NCBI GenBank assembly: GCA_023091665.1
Contig: JALJCQ010000008.1
Location: forward strand, 1,116,001 to 1,180,000
Length of the DNA: 64,000 nucleotides
From: Pythium myriotylum
Taxonomy: Eukaryota; Oomycota; Peronosporomycetes; Pythiales; Pythiaceae
Reading direction: 5' to 3'
This document shows positions 35,432 through 48,456 of the stretch, in pieces (position 1 is the stretch's first letter; each line of letters starts with the position of its first letter). Both the position numbers and the translations under genes were made by a program. The notes under the pieces are model-generated. The model made no database searches. It was not told the origin of the DNA and was given only the letters and a program-made list of their open reading frames with translations.

Positions 35432-38400
35432 ATGAGCCCAAGCCCAGCCGACTCTGCCTCCACCGACTTCGCCTCCCCAGCCTTCGCCATGGATTCGACC
35501 ACCCCAGCCCGCATCAACAAGTTCGACGGAACCAACTTCCACACATGGAAGTTCAAGATGCAGATGGTGCTCGAAGAACGCGACGTCTGGGAAGTTGTCT
35601 GTGGAGAGGTCAAACTCGAGCAGTGCCAGACCGACGCGGACCGAGCCCTCTTCAAGAAGAAGTCTCGCAAGGCGCTCGCGATGATCTGTCTCGCGATGGA
35701 AGACTCGCAGCTCCCGCTGGTTCGGTCGGCGAGTGGTGCGCAAGATGCATGGTCAAGACTGGAAGAACACTTCGAGAAGAAGAGCCTTGCCAACAAGCTC
35801 TTTCTTCGTCGTCGTTTCTTCACGACCATGATGGAAGAAGGTGACGATGTGCTCACGCACATCAACAAGCTCAAGACCCTGGCGGAGCAACTCGACGCAG
35901 TCGGCGCTCCGGTCAGCGAAGACGACTTGGTGATCACGCTTCTCGGCAGTCTCAGCGAGTCGTACCAGTTCCTCATCACGGCGTTGGAGTCGCGTGTCGA
36001 CGCGCTCACGTGGGAACTCGTGACGTCTCGGCTGCTCCACGAAGACATGAAGCGCAAGGAGCAAGGTGGCGACGGAGCCACGCTTGGCCAAGCGTTCATG
36101 ACAAGTGACGCGAAGCCCAAGGGCCGTGCAGTCAAGAAGACTGGCACGTGCAACTACTGCGGCAAGATCGGTCATTGGGCCGCGGAGTGCCACTCGCGTG
36201 TCAAGGACAACGGCAACGGCAACGGCAACGGCAACTCCGGCGGCAACGGCAACTCCGGCGGCAACGGCAACGGCAACGGCAACGGAAACGGCAACCCTCG
36301 GCAACGGTTCCAGCGAGCGAACCTTGCGCGAGATGAAGACCCCGGCGAGTACCTGTTCTCGGTCGGGAAGACCCAAGGCAAGTCGAGTCAATCCACGGCG
36401 TGGTTGGTCGACTCGGGTGCGACTCAGCACATGTCGCGAACCAAGCAGTTCATGATGAACTACAAGAAGATCGACCCAGTCGACGTGCATCTGGCCGACG
36501 ATGGCACAGTCCAAGCGGTTGGCGTGTGGCATATCCCCAAGCTCAGCCGCAACCTGTTCTCGGTCGGAAGATTCACGGAGGACGTTGCTCCCGTGACGTT
36601 CGACAAGGACGGTTGCTTCGTCGTTCTCAAGGGCGCCAAGCGGACCATCGGCACTCGTATCGGCAAGGGTCTGTTCAAGCTCAACATGTCTCCAGTGTCG
36701 ACTGAAGCAGCCCACGCCGCCAGTACAAGACGAGGTCGCGCCATGTCCAAGTCGTACCTGTGGCACCTCCGACTCGGTCACATCGGCTTCAGCGGTCTCG
36801 AAGCCATCGTCAAGAAGGACCTCGCCGACGGACTCGACATTGGGTCTGTGCAAGAGTGGGAGGTCTGTGAAGGCTGTGCACTCGGCAAGCTGACTCGCGT
36901 CAAGTTCCAGTCGGGCACGACCAAGCGGTCTGCGAATCTGCTTGACGTCGTGTACAGCGATGTGGCCGGCCCCATGAAGACTCCGACTTTCGGCGGCATG
37001 AAGTACTTCGCCACGTTCACCGACGACAAGTCTCGACTGTGCAAGTTGTACCTCATGCGGTCCAAGGACGAAGTCTACGACAAGTTCGTCGAGTTCGTCA
37101 ACTGGGCCGAGAACCAAACCGGTCGTCGAGTCAAGGTGCTTCGAACCGACGGCGGCGGCGAGTACCAGTCGGCCAAACTTGCCAAGTTCTGCCGCAAGCG
37201 TGGCATCGAGCACGACGTCACGCCGCCATACACGCCTCAGTTGAACGGTGTGGCGGAGCGCATGAACCGAACCATCGGTGAGTGTGGTCGTTGCAAGCTC
37301 CACCATGCCAACTTGTCCGACGAGTACTGGGGCGAAGCCGTCATGACTGCAGTCGAAGTTCGCAACCGACTTCCGACCCGCGCTCAAGACTTGTACAAGT
37401 CGCCGTACGAAGAATGGTACGGCAAGAAGCCCTTGCTCGCCAACTTCAAGGTGTTCGGCTGCCATGCGTACGTCCACGTGCCGAAGGAGAAGCGGTCGAA
37501 GTTCGACGCCCGAGCCATCTTGTGTCGGTTCCTCGGCTACTCGGACCACGAGAAGGCGTATCGGTTTGAAGAAATCGCAACCGGCCGGATCGTCACCAGT
37601 CGAGACGCGCAGTTCATGGAAGACACGTTCGACGATGGCAAGCGCGAAGAACCCTGGAGCAAGTCCGTCGAGTTCCGCGACGAGGATGATGATCAAGATC
37701 AAGATGAAGCAACCGACAACCAAGATGATGAAGACATGGGTGAGCAGCCAGCCTCACCAGCACCAAGTCAGCGCAGCTACGAGCGACCGGAGTGGCAACA
37801 GGGCCAGCGGTCGCAGCGTCCAGCAGCACCAGCATCGGCCCAGCAGCCGAATGTCGACTACGCCCCAGGGTCCAAGCGCCACTCTCGCACGCACTCGCTC
37901 GAGAACCTGGCTGAACCGCCAGTTGAGAAGCGCTACGGACGTGTTGGACGCACAAGTGGTGCGACTCCACCACCCACGCAAGGTCCAAGGACATCGCTCG
38001 AAGATCTGTCTGCACTGCTCACGTCGATCGAAGAGGAAGGCGTAGAAGATGAAGACGAAGAAGGCGAAGACGTGCAAGAACAAGGGGGAGAAGACCAAGA
38101 CCACGAAGAGTTTGCTCTCGTCGTGAATTCAGGGGGAGAGTTGCCGACATCGTTCAAGTCGGCGATGGAATCCGACGACGCCAGCAACTGGAAGGAAGCT
38201 TGCGACTCCGAGCTCGAGTCGCTCAAGAAGAACGAAACCTGGGACCTTGTCCCTTTGCCAGCCGGACGCAAGGCCATCACCAGCAAGTGGGTGTTCAGGG
38301 TCAAAGAAACCGCCGAAGGACTCGTCGAGCGGTACAAGGCTCGACTCGTTGCCAAGGGGTTCCTGCAGAAGTACGGCATCGACTTCGAAGAGACGTTCGC

Positions 38401-38724
38401 ACCCGTCGCCAAGTTCACGTCGATCCGCACCATCCTCAGCATCGCCGCTCGACACAAGCTCATGATCCATCAGATGGATGTCAAGACGGCGTTCCTGAAC
38501 GGCAACCTCGACGAAGAAATCTACATGAAGCAGCCCGAAGGCTTCGTCGACCAGCGCCACCCCGACTACGTGTGCAAGCTCAAGCGCTCGCTCTACGGTC
38601 TCAAGCAGTCGCCACGCATGTGGAACCAGACCATCGACGCCTTCATGCGCAAGGTCGGCTTCACCAAGTGCGAGATGGACCACTGCGTGTACGTCAAGCG
38701 GAGCGGCTCAGCGATGATCTTCGT
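35432..38724 (+). pseudogene. Copia gag-pol, copy H, truncated in RT
   Basis: Gag through integrase are intact, then the RT stops at GSAMIFV, just before the YVDD motif, where the sequence changes to Gypsy DNA; the frame ends in a few foreign codons at 38737. It carries a 25-residue in-frame deletion (QAVGV joined to WHIPKL), the same as in I and J, which lie on the opposite strand. The deletion endpoints share CGTG, so slippage or microhomology repair is plausible. No active RT can come from this copy. Confidence 0.9.
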
Positions 38725-38751
38725 ACTGTGGAGATAATCCCACATCGTGGA
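38725..38751 (+). pseudogene. Left flank of I-J insertion: Gypsy integrase sliver
   Basis: 27 bp that read CGDNPTSW in the frame that continues as SDTLAMVKFAMN after 48288. It ends in GTGGA, the target duplication repeated at 48283-48287. The rest of the Gypsy element to the left has been replaced by copy H. Confidence 0.8.
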
Positions 38752-39080
38752 TGTTGGAAGGTCGCTTGGTTGGTGGGATGCAAAATGCAAAGTGAATTGA
38801 TCGGGACTTAGTTCGCTACTGCTACCTCTAAGCCGTCTGTGTGTGTCCTACGCTACCATAATCAAATGTATGTCCTACCTATCGTAAACATATGCAAACA
38901 TAAACTGACTTCGTGGATACTTCAACGAAGTCGATGGGTGGCACTGGATTCAAACCAGAACCAGACGGAGAATCTTCCACATGTCGAATCTTCCACGGAG
39001 AATCTTCTGCAGGAGAATCTTCTACAGCCGAGCTTCAACTGGAATGATGACGCTGGCTTCGAAGCGCATCATGTTCAACA
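38752..39080 (-). repeat. Copy I 3' LTR
   Basis: 329 bp, the short form: one GAGCTTCAACTG unit, and the end reads CATGTTCAACA in place of CATCTTCAACA. Same layout as 43338-43666. Confidence 0.95.
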
Positions 39081-42000
39081 CTCCCCCTCGACTCGACTGC
39101 GTCTTGGACACCGAGCTTGGTGCGGAGCACGTCGAACTGGACAGTGGGGATCGGCTTGGTCATGATGTCGGCAAGCATGTCTTGGGTCGGGCAATACTGC
39201 AGACACACTTGACCGTCCTCGACCTTCTCACGAACGAAGTGGTAGCGAATGTCGATGTGCTTGGTGCGCTTGTGGAACTCGGGGTTCTTGGCCAACGCGA
39301 TGGCACCTTGGTTGTCTTCGTACACCGTGAGCGCTTGGTCGCTTGCAACTTCGCCGAGTTCGCACAGGAACGCCTTGAGCCACACGGCTTCTTGGATCGC
39401 TTCCGATAGAGCCATGTACTCTGCTTCGGTCGAGGAGAGGGCGACAGTTCGCTGCTTCTTGCTGCGCCAGCTGATGCATCCGCCGTTGAGCATGAACACG
39501 TAGCCGCTGGTGCTTCGACGTGACTCGATGTCGCCAGCCCAGTCGGCGTCGGAGTAGCCGACCAGTCTTCCGTCGTTCGATGCCGAGAACTGCAGGCCGT
39601 ACGTCGGAGTCGCTTGCAGATACCGGAGCACACGCTTGAGAGCTTGCCAGTGTGTTGGACACGGGTCCGCGGCGAACTGGCTGAGTGTGCCGACTGCCGC
39701 TGCGAGGTCTGGTCGAGTGCCGACCATGAGGTACATCAGTGCGCCGACTGCACTTCGGTACGGCACGTTCTTCATTGTGTCTTCGTGCTTGCAACCACCT
39801 TCACACATGGCCTTGGTCAGCTTCAGTCCGGGGTCTTGAGGAGTCCTCACTGGTTTGCAGTCTTGCATGCCGAACTTGGTCAGGACCGACTGCAGGAACT
39901 TGGTCTGCCGCATGGTCACGTCGCCGGACTTGGGGTCTTGATCAACTTCCATGCCGAGGCAGTACTTGAGTTCGCCGAGGTCGGACATCTCGAAGCGTTC
40001 GCTGAGTGCACGCTTGGTCGCCGTGAGCAACTCGAGGCTGTTGCAGGCGAGGATGAGGTCGTCGACGTAGATCACCACGAAGATCATCGCTGAGCCGCTC
40101 CGCTTGATGTACACGCAGTGGTCCATCTCGCACTTGGTGAAGCCGACCTTGCGCATGAAGGCGTCGATGGTCTGGTTCCACATGCGTGGCGACTGCTTGA
40201 GACCGTAGAGCGAGCGCTTGAGCTTGCACACGTAGTCGGGGTGGCGCTGGTCGACGAAGCCTTCGGGCTGCTTCATGTAGATTTCTTCGTCGAGGTTGCC
40301 GTTCAGGAACGCCGTCTTGACATCCATCTGATGGATCATGAGCTTGTGTCGAGCGGCGATGCTGAGGATGGTGCGGATCGACGTGAACTTGGCGACGGGT
40401 GCGAACGTCTCTTCGAAGTCGATGCCGTACTTCTGCAGGAACCCCTTGGCAACGAGTCGAGCCTTGTACCGCTCGACGAGTCCTTCGGCGGTTTCCTTGA
40501 CCTTGAACACCCACTTGCTGGTGATGGCCTTGCGTCCGGCTGGCAAAGGGACTAGGTCCCAAGTCTCGTTCTTCTTGAGCGACTCAAGCTCGGAGTCGCA
40601 GGCTTCCTTCCAGTTGCTGGCGTCGTCGGATTCCATCGCCGACTTGAACGATGTCGGCAACTCTCCCCCTGAATTCACGACGAGAGCAAACTCTTCGTGG
40701 TCTTGGTCTTCTCCCCCTTGTTCTTGCACGTCTTCGCCTTCTTCGTCTTCATCTTCTACGCCTTCCTCTTCGATCGACGTGAGCAGTGCAGACAGATCTT
40801 CGAGCGATGTTCTTGGACCTTGCGTGGGTGGTGGAGTCGCACCACTTGTGCGACCAACCCGTCCGTAGCGCTTCTCAACTGGCGGTTCAGCCAGGTTCTC
40901 GAGCGAGTGCGTGCGAGAGTGGCGCTTGGACCCTGGTGCGTAGTCGACATTCGGCTGCTGGGCCGATGCTGGTGCTGCTGGACGCTGCGACCGCTGGCCC
41001 TGTTGCCACTCCGGTCGCTCGTAGCTGCGCTGACTTGGTGCTGGTGAGGCTGGCTGCTCACCCATGTCTTCATCATCTTGGTTGTCGGTTGCTTCATCTT
41101 GATCTTGATCATCATCCTCGTCGCGGAACTCGACGGACTTGCTCCAGGGTTCTTCGCGCTTGCCATCGTCGAATGTGTCTTCCATGAACTGCGCGTCTCG
41201 ACTGATGACGATCCGACCGGTTGCGATTTCTTCAAACCGATACGCCTTCTCGTGGTCCGAGTAGCCGAGGAACCGACACAAGATGGCTCGGGCGTCGAAC
41301 TTCGACCGCTTCTCCTTCGGCACGTGGACGTACGCATGGCAGCCGAACACCTTGAAGTTGGCGAGCAAGGGCTTCTTGCCGTACCATTCTTCGTACGGCG
41401 ACTTGTACAAGTCTTGAGCGCGGGTCGGAAGTCGGTTGCGAACTTCGACTGCAGTCATGACGGCTTCGCCCCAGTACTCGTCGGACAAGTTGGCATGGTG
41501 GAGCTTGCAACGACCACACTCACCGATGGTTCGGTTCATGCGCTCCGCCACACCGTTCAACTGAGGCGTGTATGGCGGCGTGACGTCGTGCTCGATGCCA
41601 CGCTTGCGGCAGAACTTGGCAAGTTTGGCCGACTGGTACTCGCCGCCGCCGTCGGTTCGAAGCACCTTGACTCGACGACCGGTTTGGTTCTCGGCCCAGT
41701 TGACGAACTCGACGAACTTGTCGTAGACTTCGTCCTTGGACCGCATGAGGTACAACTTGCACAGTCGAGACTTGTCGTCGGTGAACGTGGCGAAGTACTT
41801 CATGCCGCCGAAAGTCGGAGTCTTCATGGGGCCGGCCACATCGCTGTACACGACGTCAAGCAGATTCGCAGACCGCTTGGTCGTGCCCGACTGGAACTTG
41901 ACGCGAGTCAGCTTGCCGAGTGCACAGCCTTCACAGACCTCCCACTCTTGCACAGACCCAATGTCGAGTCCGTCGGCGAGGTCCTTCTTGACGATGGCTT

Positions 42001-43333
42001 CGAGACCGCTGAAGCCGATGTGACCGAGTCGGAGGTGCCACAGGTACGACTTGGACATGGCGCGACCTCGTCTTGTACTGGCGGCGTGGGCTGCTTCAGT
42101 CGACACTGGAGACATGTTGAGCTTGAACAGACCCTTGCCGATACGAGTGCCGATGGTCCGCTTGGCGCCCTTGAGAACGACGAAGCAACCGTCCTTGTCG
42201 AACGTCACGGGAGCAACGTCCTCCGTGAATCTTCCGACCGAGAACAGGTTGCGGCTGAGCTTGGGGATATGCCACACGCCAACCGCTTGGACTGTGCCAT
42301 CGTCGGCCAGATGCACGTCGACTGGGTCGATCTTCCTGTAGTTCATCATGAACTGCTTGGTTCGCGACATGTGCTGAGTCGCACCCGAGTCGACCAACCA
42401 CGCCGTGGATTGACTCGACTTGCCTTGGGTCTTCCCGACCGAGAACAGGTACTCGCCGGGGTCTTCATCTCGCGCAAGGTTCGCTCGCTGGAACCGTTGC
42501 CGAGGGTTGCCGTTGCCGTTGCCGTTGCCGCCGGAGTTGCCGTTGCCGTTGCCGTTGTCCTTGACACGCGAGTGGCACTCCGCGGCCCAATGACCGATCT
42601 TGCCGCAGTAGTTGCACGTGCCAGTCTTCTTGACTGCACGGCCCTTGGGCTTCGCGTCACTTGTCATGAACGCTTGGCCAAGCGTGGCTCCGTCGCCACC
42701 TTGCTCCTTGCGCTTCATGTCTTCGTGGAGCAGCCGAGACGTCACGAGTTCCCACGTGAGCGCGTCGACACGCGACTCCAACGCCGTGATGAGGAACTGG
42801 TACGACTCGCTGAGACTGCCGAGAAGCGTGATCACCAAGTCGTCTTCGCTGACCGGAGCGCCGACTGCGTCGAGTTGCTCCGCCAGGGTCTTGAGCTTGT
42901 TGATGTGCGTGAGCACATCGTCACCTTCTTCCATCATGGTCGTGAAGAAACGACGACGAAGAAAGAGCTTGTTGGCAAGGCTCTTCTTCTCGAAGTGTTC
43001 TTCCAGTCTTGACCATGCATCTTGCGCACCACTCGCCGACCGAACCAGCGGGAGCTGCGAGTCTTCCATCGCGAGACAGATCATCGCGAGCGCCTTGCGA
43101 GACTTCTTCTTGAAGAGGGCTCGGTCCGCGTCGGTCTGGCACTGCTCGAGTTTGACCTCTCCACAGACAACTTCCCAGACGTCGCGTTCTTCGAGCACCA
43201 TCTGCATCTTGAACTTCCATGTGTGGAAGTTGGTTCCGTCGAACTTGTTGATGCGGGCTGGGGTGGTCGAATCCATGGCGAAGGCTGGGGAGGCGAAGCC
43301 GGTGGAGGCAGAGTCGGCTGGGCTTGGGCTCAT
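39035..43333 (-). CDS. Copia gag-pol polyprotein, copy I (1432 aa)
   Basis: Open from the ATG in the primer site to the stop in the 3' LTR. All catalytic motifs are present: [23 protein letters not shown] with [22 protein letters not shown] and TEAEYMA. It has the 25-residue deletion between protease and integrase shared with H and J, and a short NG linker. The tail reads [14 protein letters not shown] owing to LTR variants. Domain-complete and with a polypurine tract, so one of the better candidates for a competent copy, provided the deleted spacer is dispensable. Confidence 0.92.
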   Translation of the reverse strand: MSPSPADSASTGFASPAFAMDSTTPARINKFDGTNFHTWKFKMQMVLEERDVWEVVCGEVKLEQCQTDADRALFKKKSRKALAMICLAMEDSQLPLVRSASGAQDAWSRLEEHFEKKSLANKLFLRRRFFTTMMEEGDDVLTHINKLKTLAEQLDAVGAPVSEDDLVITLLGSLSESYQFLITALESRVDALTWELVTSRLLHEDMKRKEQGGDGATLGQAFMTSDAKPKGRAVKKTGTCNYCGKIGHWAAECHSRVKDNGNGNGNSGGNGNGNGNPRQRFQRANLARDEDPGEYLFSVGKTQGKSSQSTAWLVDSGATQHMSRTKQFMMNYRKIDPVDVHLADDGTVQAVGVWHIPKLSRNLFSVGRFTEDVAPVTFDKDGCFVVLKGAKRTIGTRIGKGLFKLNMSPVSTEAAHAASTRRGRAMSKSYLWHLRLGHIGFSGLEAIVKKDLADGLDIGSVQEWEVCEGCALGKLTRVKFQSGTTKRSANLLDVVYSDVAGPMKTPTFGGMKYFATFTDDKSRLCKLYLMRSKDEVYDKFVEFVNWAENQTGRRVKVLRTDGGGEYQSAKLAKFCRKRGIEHDVTPPYTPQLNGVAERMNRTIGECGRCKLHHANLSDEYWGEAVMTAVEVRNRLPTRAQDLYKSPYEEWYGKKPLLANFKVFGCHAYVHVPKEKRSKFDARAILCRFLGYSDHEKAYRFEEIATGRIVISRDAQFMEDTFDDGKREEPWSKSVEFRDEDDDQDQDEATDNQDDEDMGEQPASPAPSQRSYERPEWQQGQRSQRPAAPASAQQPNVDYAPGSKRHSRTHSLENLAEPPVEKRYGRVGRTSGATPPPTQGPRTSLEDLSALLTSIEEEGVEDEDEEGEDVQEQGGEDQDHEEFALVVNSGGELPTSFKSAMESDDASNWKEACDSELESLKKNETWDLVPLPAGRKAITSKWVFKVKETAEGLVERYKARLVAKGFLQKYGIDFEETFAPVAKFTSIRTILSIAARHKLMIHQMDVKTAFLNGNLDEEIYMKQPEGFVDQRHPDYVCKLKRSLYGLKQSPRMWNQTIDAFMRKVGFTKCEMDHCVYIKRSGSAMIFVVIYVDDLILACNSLELLTATKRALSERFEMSDLGELKYCLGMEVDQDPKSGDVTMRQTKFLQSVLTKFGMQDCKPVRTPQDPGLKLTKAMCEGGCKHEDTMKNVPYRSAVGALMYLMVGTRPDLAAAVGTLSQFAADPCPTHWQALKRVLRYLQATPTYGLQFSASNDGRLVGYSDADWAGDIESRRSTSGYVFMLNGGCISWRSKKQRTVALSSTEAEYMALSEAIQEAVWLKAFLCELGEVASDQALTVYEDNQGAIALAKNPEFHKRTKHIDIRYHFVREKVEDGQVCLQYCPTQDMLADIMTKPIPTVQFDVLRTKLGVQDAVESRGSVEHDALRSQRHHSS

Positions 43334-43337
43334 AACC

Positions 43338-43666
43338 TGTTGGAAGGTCGCTTGGTTGGTGGGATGCAAAATGCAAAGTGAATTGATCGGGACTTAGTTC
43401 GCTACTGCTACCTCTAAGCCGTCTGTGTGTGTCCTACGCTACCATAATCAAATGTATGTCCTACCTATCGTAAACATATGCAAACATAAACTGACTTCGT
43501 GGATACTTCAACGAAGTCGATGGGTGGCACTGGATTCAAACCAGAACCAGACGGAGAATCTTCCACATGTCGAATCTTCCACGGAGAATCTTCTGCAGGA
43601 GAATCTTCTACAGCCGAGCTTCAACTGGAATGATGACGCTGGCTTCGAAGCGCATCATGTTCAACA
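43338..43666 (-). repeat. LTR shared by copies I (5') and J (3')
   Basis: 329 bp, apparently identical to 38752-39080 by eye. Confidence 0.95.
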
Positions 43667-46600
43667 CTCCCCCTCGACTCGACTGCGTCTTGGACACCGA
43701 GCTTGGTGCGGAGCACGTCGAACTGGACAGTGGGGATCGGCTTGGTCATGATGTCGGCAAGCATGTCTTGGGTCGGGCAATACTGCAGACACACTTGACC
43801 GTCCTCGACCTTCTCACGAACGAAGTGGTAGCGAATGTCGATGTGCTTGGTGCGCTTGTGGAACTCGGGGTTCTTGGCCAACGCGATGGCACCTTGGTTG
43901 TCTTCGTACACCGTGAGCGCTTGGTCGCTTGCAACTTCGCCGAGTTCGCACAGGAACGCCTTGAGCCACACGGCTTCTTGGATCGCTTCCGATAGAGCCA
44001 TGTACTCTGCTTCGGTCGAGGAGAGGGCGACAGTTCGCTGCTTCTTGCTGCGCCAGCTGATGCATCCGCCGTTGAGCATGAACACGTAGCCGCTGGTGCT
44101 TCGACGTGACTCGATGTCGCCAGCCCAGTCGGCGTCGGAGTAGCCGACCAGTCTTCCGTCGTTCGATGCCGAGAACTGCAGGCCGTACGTCGGAGTCGCT
44201 TGCAGATACCGGAGCACACGCTTGAGAGCTTGCCAGTGTGTTGGACACGGGTCCGCGGCGAACTGGCTGAGTGTGCCGACTGCCGCTGCGAGGTCTGGTC
44301 GAGTGCCGACCATGAGGTACATCAGTGCGCCGACTGCACTTCGGTACGGCACGTTCTTCATTGTGTCTTCGTGCTTGCAACCACCTTCACACATGGCCTT
44401 GGTCAGCTTCAGTCCGGGGTCTTGAGGAGTCCTCACTGGTTTGCAGTCTTGCATGCCGAACTTGGTCAGGACCGACTGCAGGAACTTGGTCTGCCGCATG
44501 GTCACGTCGCCGGACTTGGGGTCTTGATCAACTTCCATGCCGAGGCAGTACTTGAGTTCGCCGAGGTCGGACATCTCGAAGCGTTCGCTGAGTGCACGCT
44601 TGGTCGCCGTGAGCAACTCGAGGCTGTTGCAGGCGAGGATGAGGTCGTCGACGTAGATCACCACGAAGATCATCGCTGAGCCGCTCCGCTTGATGTACAC
44701 GCAGTGGTCCATCTCGCACTTGGTGAAGCCGACCTTGCGCATGAAGGCGTCGATGGTCTGGTTCCACATGCGTGGCGACTGCTTGAGACCGTAGAGCGAG
44801 CGCTTGAGCTTGCACACGTAGTCGGGGTGGCGCTGGTCGACGAAGCCTTCGGGCTGCTTCATGTAGATTTCTTCGTCGAGGTTGCCGTTCAGGAACGCCG
44901 TCTTGACATCCATCTGATGGATCATGAGCTTGTGTCGAGCGGCGATGCTGAGGATGGTGCGGATCGACGTGAACTTGGCGACGGGTGCGAACGTCTCTTC
45001 GAAGTCGATGCCGTACTTCTGCAGGAACCCCTTGGCAACGAGTCGAGCCTTGTACCGCTCGACGAGTCCTTCGGCGGTTTCCTTGACCTTGAACACCCAC
45101 TTGCTGGTGATGGCCTTGCGTCCGGCTGGCAAAGGGACTAGGTCCCAAGTCTCGTTCTTCTTGAGCGACTCAAGCTCGGAGTCGCAGGCTTCCTTCCAGT
45201 TGCTGGCGTCGTCGGATTCCATCGCCGACTTGAACGATGTCGGCAACTCTCCCCCTGAATTCACGACGAGAGCAAACTCTTCGTGGTCTTGGTCTTCTCC
45301 CCCTTGTTCTTGCACGTCTTCGCCTTCTTCGTCTTCATCTTCTACGCCTTCCTCTTCGATCGACGTGAGCAGTGCAGACAGATCTTCGAGCGATGTTCTT
45401 GGACCTTGCGTGGGTGGTGGAGTCGCACCACTTGTGCGACCAACCCGTCCGTAGCGCTTCTCAACTGGCGGTTCAGCCAGGTTCTCGAGCGAGTGCGTGC
45501 GAGAGTGGCGCTTGGACCCTGGTGCGTAGTCGACATTCGGCTGCTGGGCCGATGCTGGTGCTGCTGGACGCTGCGACCGCTGGCCCTGTTGCCACTCCGG
45601 TCGCTCGTAGCTGCGCTGACTTGGTGCTGGTGAGGCTGGCTGCTCACCCATGTCTTCATCATCTTGGTTGTCGGTTGCTTCATCTTGATCTTGATCATCA
45701 TCCTCGTCGCGGAACTCGACGGACTTGCTCCAGGGTTCTTCGCGCCTGCCATCGTCGAATGTGTCTTCCATGAACTGCGCGTCTCGACTGATGACGATCC
45801 GACCGGTTGCGATTTCTTCAAACCGATACGCCTTCTCGTGGTCCGAGTAGCCGAGGAACCGACACAAGATGGCTCGGGCGTCGAACTTCGACCGCTTCTC
45901 CTTCGGCACGTGGACGTACGCATGGCAGCCGAACACCTTGAAGTTGGCGAGCAAGGGCTTCTTCCCGTACCATTCTTCGTACGGCGACTTGTACAAGTCT
46001 TGAGCGCGGGTCGGAAGTCGGTTGCGAACTTCGACTGCAGTCATGACGGCTTCGCCCCAGTACTCGTCGGACAAGTTGGCATGGTGGAGCTTGCAACGAC
46101 CACACTCACCGATGGTTCGGTTCATGCGCTCCGCCACACCGTTCAACTGAGGCGTGTATGGCGGCGTGACGTCGTGCTCGATGCCACGCTTGCGGCAGAA
46201 CTTGGCAAGTTTGGCCGACTGGTACTCGCCGCCGCCGTCGGTTCGAAGCACCTTGACTCGACGACCGGTTTGGTTCTCGGCCCAGTTGACGAACTCGACG
46301 AACTTGTCGTAGACTTCGTCCTTGGACCGCATGAGGTACAACTTGCACAGTCGAGACTTGTCGTCGGTGAACGTGGCGAAGTACTTCATGCCGCCGAAAG
46401 TCGGAGTCTTCATGGGGCCGGCCACATCGCTGTACACGACGTCAAGCAGATTCGCAGACCGCTTGGTCGTGCCCGACTGGAACTTGACGCGAGTCAGCTT
46501 GCCGAGTGCACAGCCTTCACAGACCTCCCACTCTTGCACAGACCCAATGTCGAGTCCGTCGGCGAGGTCCTTCTTGACGATGGCTTCGAGACCGCTGAAG

Positions 46601-47919
46601 CCGATGTGACCGAGTCGGAGGTGCCACAGGTACGACTTGGACATGGCGCGACCTCGTCTTGTACTGGCGGCGTGGGCTGCTTCAGTCGACACTGGAGACA
46701 TGTTGAGCTTGAACAGACCCTTGCCGATACGAGTGCCGATGGTCCGCTTGGCGCCCTTGAGAACGACGAAGCAACCGTCCTTGTCGAACGTCACGGGAGC
46801 AACGTCCTCCGTGAATCTTCCGACCGAGAACAGGTTGCGGCTGAGCTTGGGGATATGCCACACGCCAACCGCTTGGACTGTGCCATCGTCGGCCAGATGC
46901 ACGTCGACTGGGTCGATCTTCCTGTAGTTCATCATGAACTGCTTGGTTCGCGACATGTGCTGAGTCGCACCCGAGTCGACCAACCACGCCGTGGATTGAC
47001 TCGACTTGCCTTGGGTCTTCCCGACCGAGAACAGGTACTCGCCGGGGTCTTCATCTCGCGCAAGGTTCGCTCGCTGGAACCGTTGCCGAGGGTTGCCGTT
47101 GCCGTTGCCGTTGCCGCCGGAGTTGCCGTTGCCGTTGCCGTTGTCCTTGACACGCGAGTGGCACTCCGCGGCCCAATGACCGATCTTGCCGCAGTAGTTG
47201 CACGTGCCAGTCTTCTTGACTGCACGGCCCTTGGGCTTCGCGTCACTTGTCATGAACGCTTGGCCAAGCGTGGCTCCGTCGCCACCTTGCTCCTTGCGCT
47301 TCATGTCTTCATGGAGCAGCCGAGACGTCACGAGTTCCCACGTGAGCGCGTCGACACGCGACTCCAACGCCGTGATGAGGAACTGGTACGACTCGCTGAG
47401 ACTGCCGAGAAGCGTGATCACCAAGTCGTCTTCGCTGACCGGAGCGCCGACTGCGTCGAGTTGCTCCGCCAGGGTCTTGAGCTTGTTGATGTGCGTGAGC
47501 ACATCATCACCTTCTTCCATCATGGTCGTGAAGAAACGACGACGAAGAAAGAGCTTGTTGGCAAGGCTCTTCTTCTCGAAGTGTTCTTCCAGTCTTGACC
47601 ATGCATCTTGCGCACCACTCGCCGACCGAACCAGCGGGAGCTGCGAGTCTTCCATCGCGAGACAGATCATCGCGAGCGCCTTGCGAGACTTCTTCTTGAA
47701 GAGGGCTCGGTCCGCGTCGGTCTGGCACTGCTCGAGTTTGACCTCTCCACAGACAACTTCCCAGACGTCGCGTTCTTCGAGCACCATCTGCATCTTGAAC
47801 TTCCATGTGTGGAAGTTGGTTCCGTCGAACTTGTTGATGCGGGCTGGGGTGGTCGAATCCATGGCGAAGGCTGGGGAGGCGAAGTCGGTGGAGGCAGAGT
47901 CGGCTGGGCTTGGGCTCAT
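43621..47919 (-). CDS. Copia gag-pol polyprotein, copy J (1432 aa)
   Basis: Nearly the same protein as copy I. Differences visible: STDFASP versus STGFASP near the N-terminus, and DDGRREEPW versus DDGKREEPW in the linker; the latter variant links J to E and G. Same 25-residue deletion and LTR-coded tail. All catalytic motifs are present and the frame is intact. Its own 5' LTR (47924-48282) is a different LTR type from its 3' LTR. Confidence 0.92.
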   Translation of the reverse strand: MSPSPADSASTDFASPAFAMDSTTPARINKFDGTNFHTWKFKMQMVLEERDVWEVVCGEVKLEQCQTDADRALFKKKSRKALAMICLAMEDSQLPLVRSASGAQDAWSRLEEHFEKKSLANKLFLRRRFFTTMMEEGDDVLTHINKLKTLAEQLDAVGAPVSEDDLVITLLGSLSESYQFLITALESRVDALTWELVTSRLLHEDMKRKEQGGDGATLGQAFMTSDAKPKGRAVKKTGTCNYCGKIGHWAAECHSRVKDNGNGNGNSGGNGNGNGNPRQRFQRANLARDEDPGEYLFSVGKTQGKSSQSTAWLVDSGATQHMSRTKQFMMNYRKIDPVDVHLADDGTVQAVGVWHIPKLSRNLFSVGRFTEDVAPVTFDKDGCFVVLKGAKRTIGTRIGKGLFKLNMSPVSTEAAHAASTRRGRAMSKSYLWHLRLGHIGFSGLEAIVKKDLADGLDIGSVQEWEVCEGCALGKLTRVKFQSGTTKRSANLLDVVYSDVAGPMKTPTFGGMKYFATFTDDKSRLCKLYLMRSKDEVYDKFVEFVNWAENQTGRRVKVLRTDGGGEYQSAKLAKFCRKRGIEHDVTPPYTPQLNGVAERMNRTIGECGRCKLHHANLSDEYWGEAVMTAVEVRNRLPTRAQDLYKSPYEEWYGKKPLLANFKVFGCHAYVHVPKEKRSKFDARAILCRFLGYSDHEKAYRFEEIATGRIVISRDAQFMEDTFDDGRREEPWSKSVEFRDEDDDQDQDEATDNQDDEDMGEQPASPAPSQRSYERPEWQQGQRSQRPAAPASAQQPNVDYAPGSKRHSRTHSLENLAEPPVEKRYGRVGRTSGATPPPTQGPRTSLEDLSALLTSIEEEGVEDEDEEGEDVQEQGGEDQDHEEFALVVNSGGELPTSFKSAMESDDASNWKEACDSELESLKKNETWDLVPLPAGRKAITSKWVFKVKETAEGLVERYKARLVAKGFLQKYGIDFEETFAPVAKFTSIRTILSIAARHKLMIHQMDVKTAFLNGNLDEEIYMKQPEGFVDQRHPDYVCKLKRSLYGLKQSPRMWNQTIDAFMRKVGFTKCEMDHCVYIKRSGSAMIFVVIYVDDLILACNSLELLTATKRALSERFEMSDLGELKYCLGMEVDQDPKSGDVTMRQTKFLQSVLTKFGMQDCKPVRTPQDPGLKLTKAMCEGGCKHEDTMKNVPYRSAVGALMYLMVGTRPDLAAAVGTLSQFAADPCPTHWQALKRVLRYLQATPTYGLQFSASNDGRLVGYSDADWAGDIESRRSTSGYVFMLNGGCISWRSKKQRTVALSSTEAEYMALSEAIQEAVWLKAFLCELGEVASDQALTVYEDNQGAIALAKNPEFHKRTKHIDIRYHFVREKVEDGQVCLQYCPTQDMLADIMTKPIPTVQFDVLRTKLGVQDAVESRGSVEHDALRSQRHHSS

Positions 47920-47923
47920 AACC

Positions 47924-48282
47924 TGTTGGAAGGTCGCTTGGTTGGTGGGATGCAAAATGCAAAGTGAATTGATCGGGACTTAGTTCGCTACTGCTACCTC
48001 TAAGCCGTCTGTGTGTGTCCTACGCTACCATAATCAAATGTATGTCCTACCTATCGTAAACATATGCAAACATAAACTGACTTCGTGGATACTTCAACGA
48101 AGTCGATGGGTGGCACTGGATTCAAACCAGAACCAGACGGAGAATCTTCCACATGTCGAATCTTCCACATGTCGAATTTTCCACGGAGAATCTTCTGCAG
48201 GAGAATCTTCTACAGCCGAGCTTCAACTGCCGAGCTTCAACTGGAATGATGACGCTGGGTTCGAGGCGCATCATCTTCAACA
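47924..48282 (-). repeat. Copy J 5' LTR
   Basis: 359 bp, with two GAGCTTCAACTG units and CATCTTCAACA end, so it does not match the other two LTRs of this array. Target duplication GTGGA follows. Confidence 0.95.
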
Positions 48283-48425
48283 GTGGAGCGATACTCTCGC
48301 CATGGTCAAGTTTGCCATGAACTGTTCACCCATCGACAGGTCTGTCACAGTTCTTCGTGAACGGTTTGAGACACCCAGCGTTGCCGCTCTGTCTCATGGG
48401 CAGTGCCCGGTCTGGTGGGGTGGGG

Positions 48426-48456
<31 letters not shown>

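Larger units (their letters stand above)
18438..38724 (+). mobile_element. Head-to-tail family-1 copia array D-E-F-G-H sharing single LTRs
   Basis: Five plus-strand internal regions separated by single LTRs at 18438, 22403, 26374, 31056 and 35047. Each inner LTR is at once the 3' LTR of the left unit and the 5' LTR of the right unit. Integrase status alternates: D complete, E deleted, F complete, G deleted, H complete. No unit has a polypurine tract before its right LTR. The right end breaks inside the RT of H at 38724 and continues into 27 bp of Gypsy sequence. Unequal crossing-over between LTRs is the ordinary explanation; the alternation suggests a two-unit repeat was duplicated. Confidence 0.85.
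38752..48282 (-). mobile_element. Two-unit family-1 copia array I-J with TSD GTGGA
   Basis: Minus-strand LTR-J-LTR-I-LTR in element order: LTRs at 47924-48282, 43338-43666 and 38752-39080. Both units have a full-form primer site, polypurine tract and open gag-pol. The whole 9.5-kb block, not each unit, is flanked by GTGGA (38747-38751 and 48283-48287). It therefore either inserted as a dimer or inserted once and was duplicated in place by LTR-LTR recombination. Confidence 0.9.

Noticed and set aside
18438..38724. Treating each array unit as an independent insertion with its own LTR pair
   Set aside because: Units are separated by a single LTR, with no 5-bp duplications at inner boundaries.
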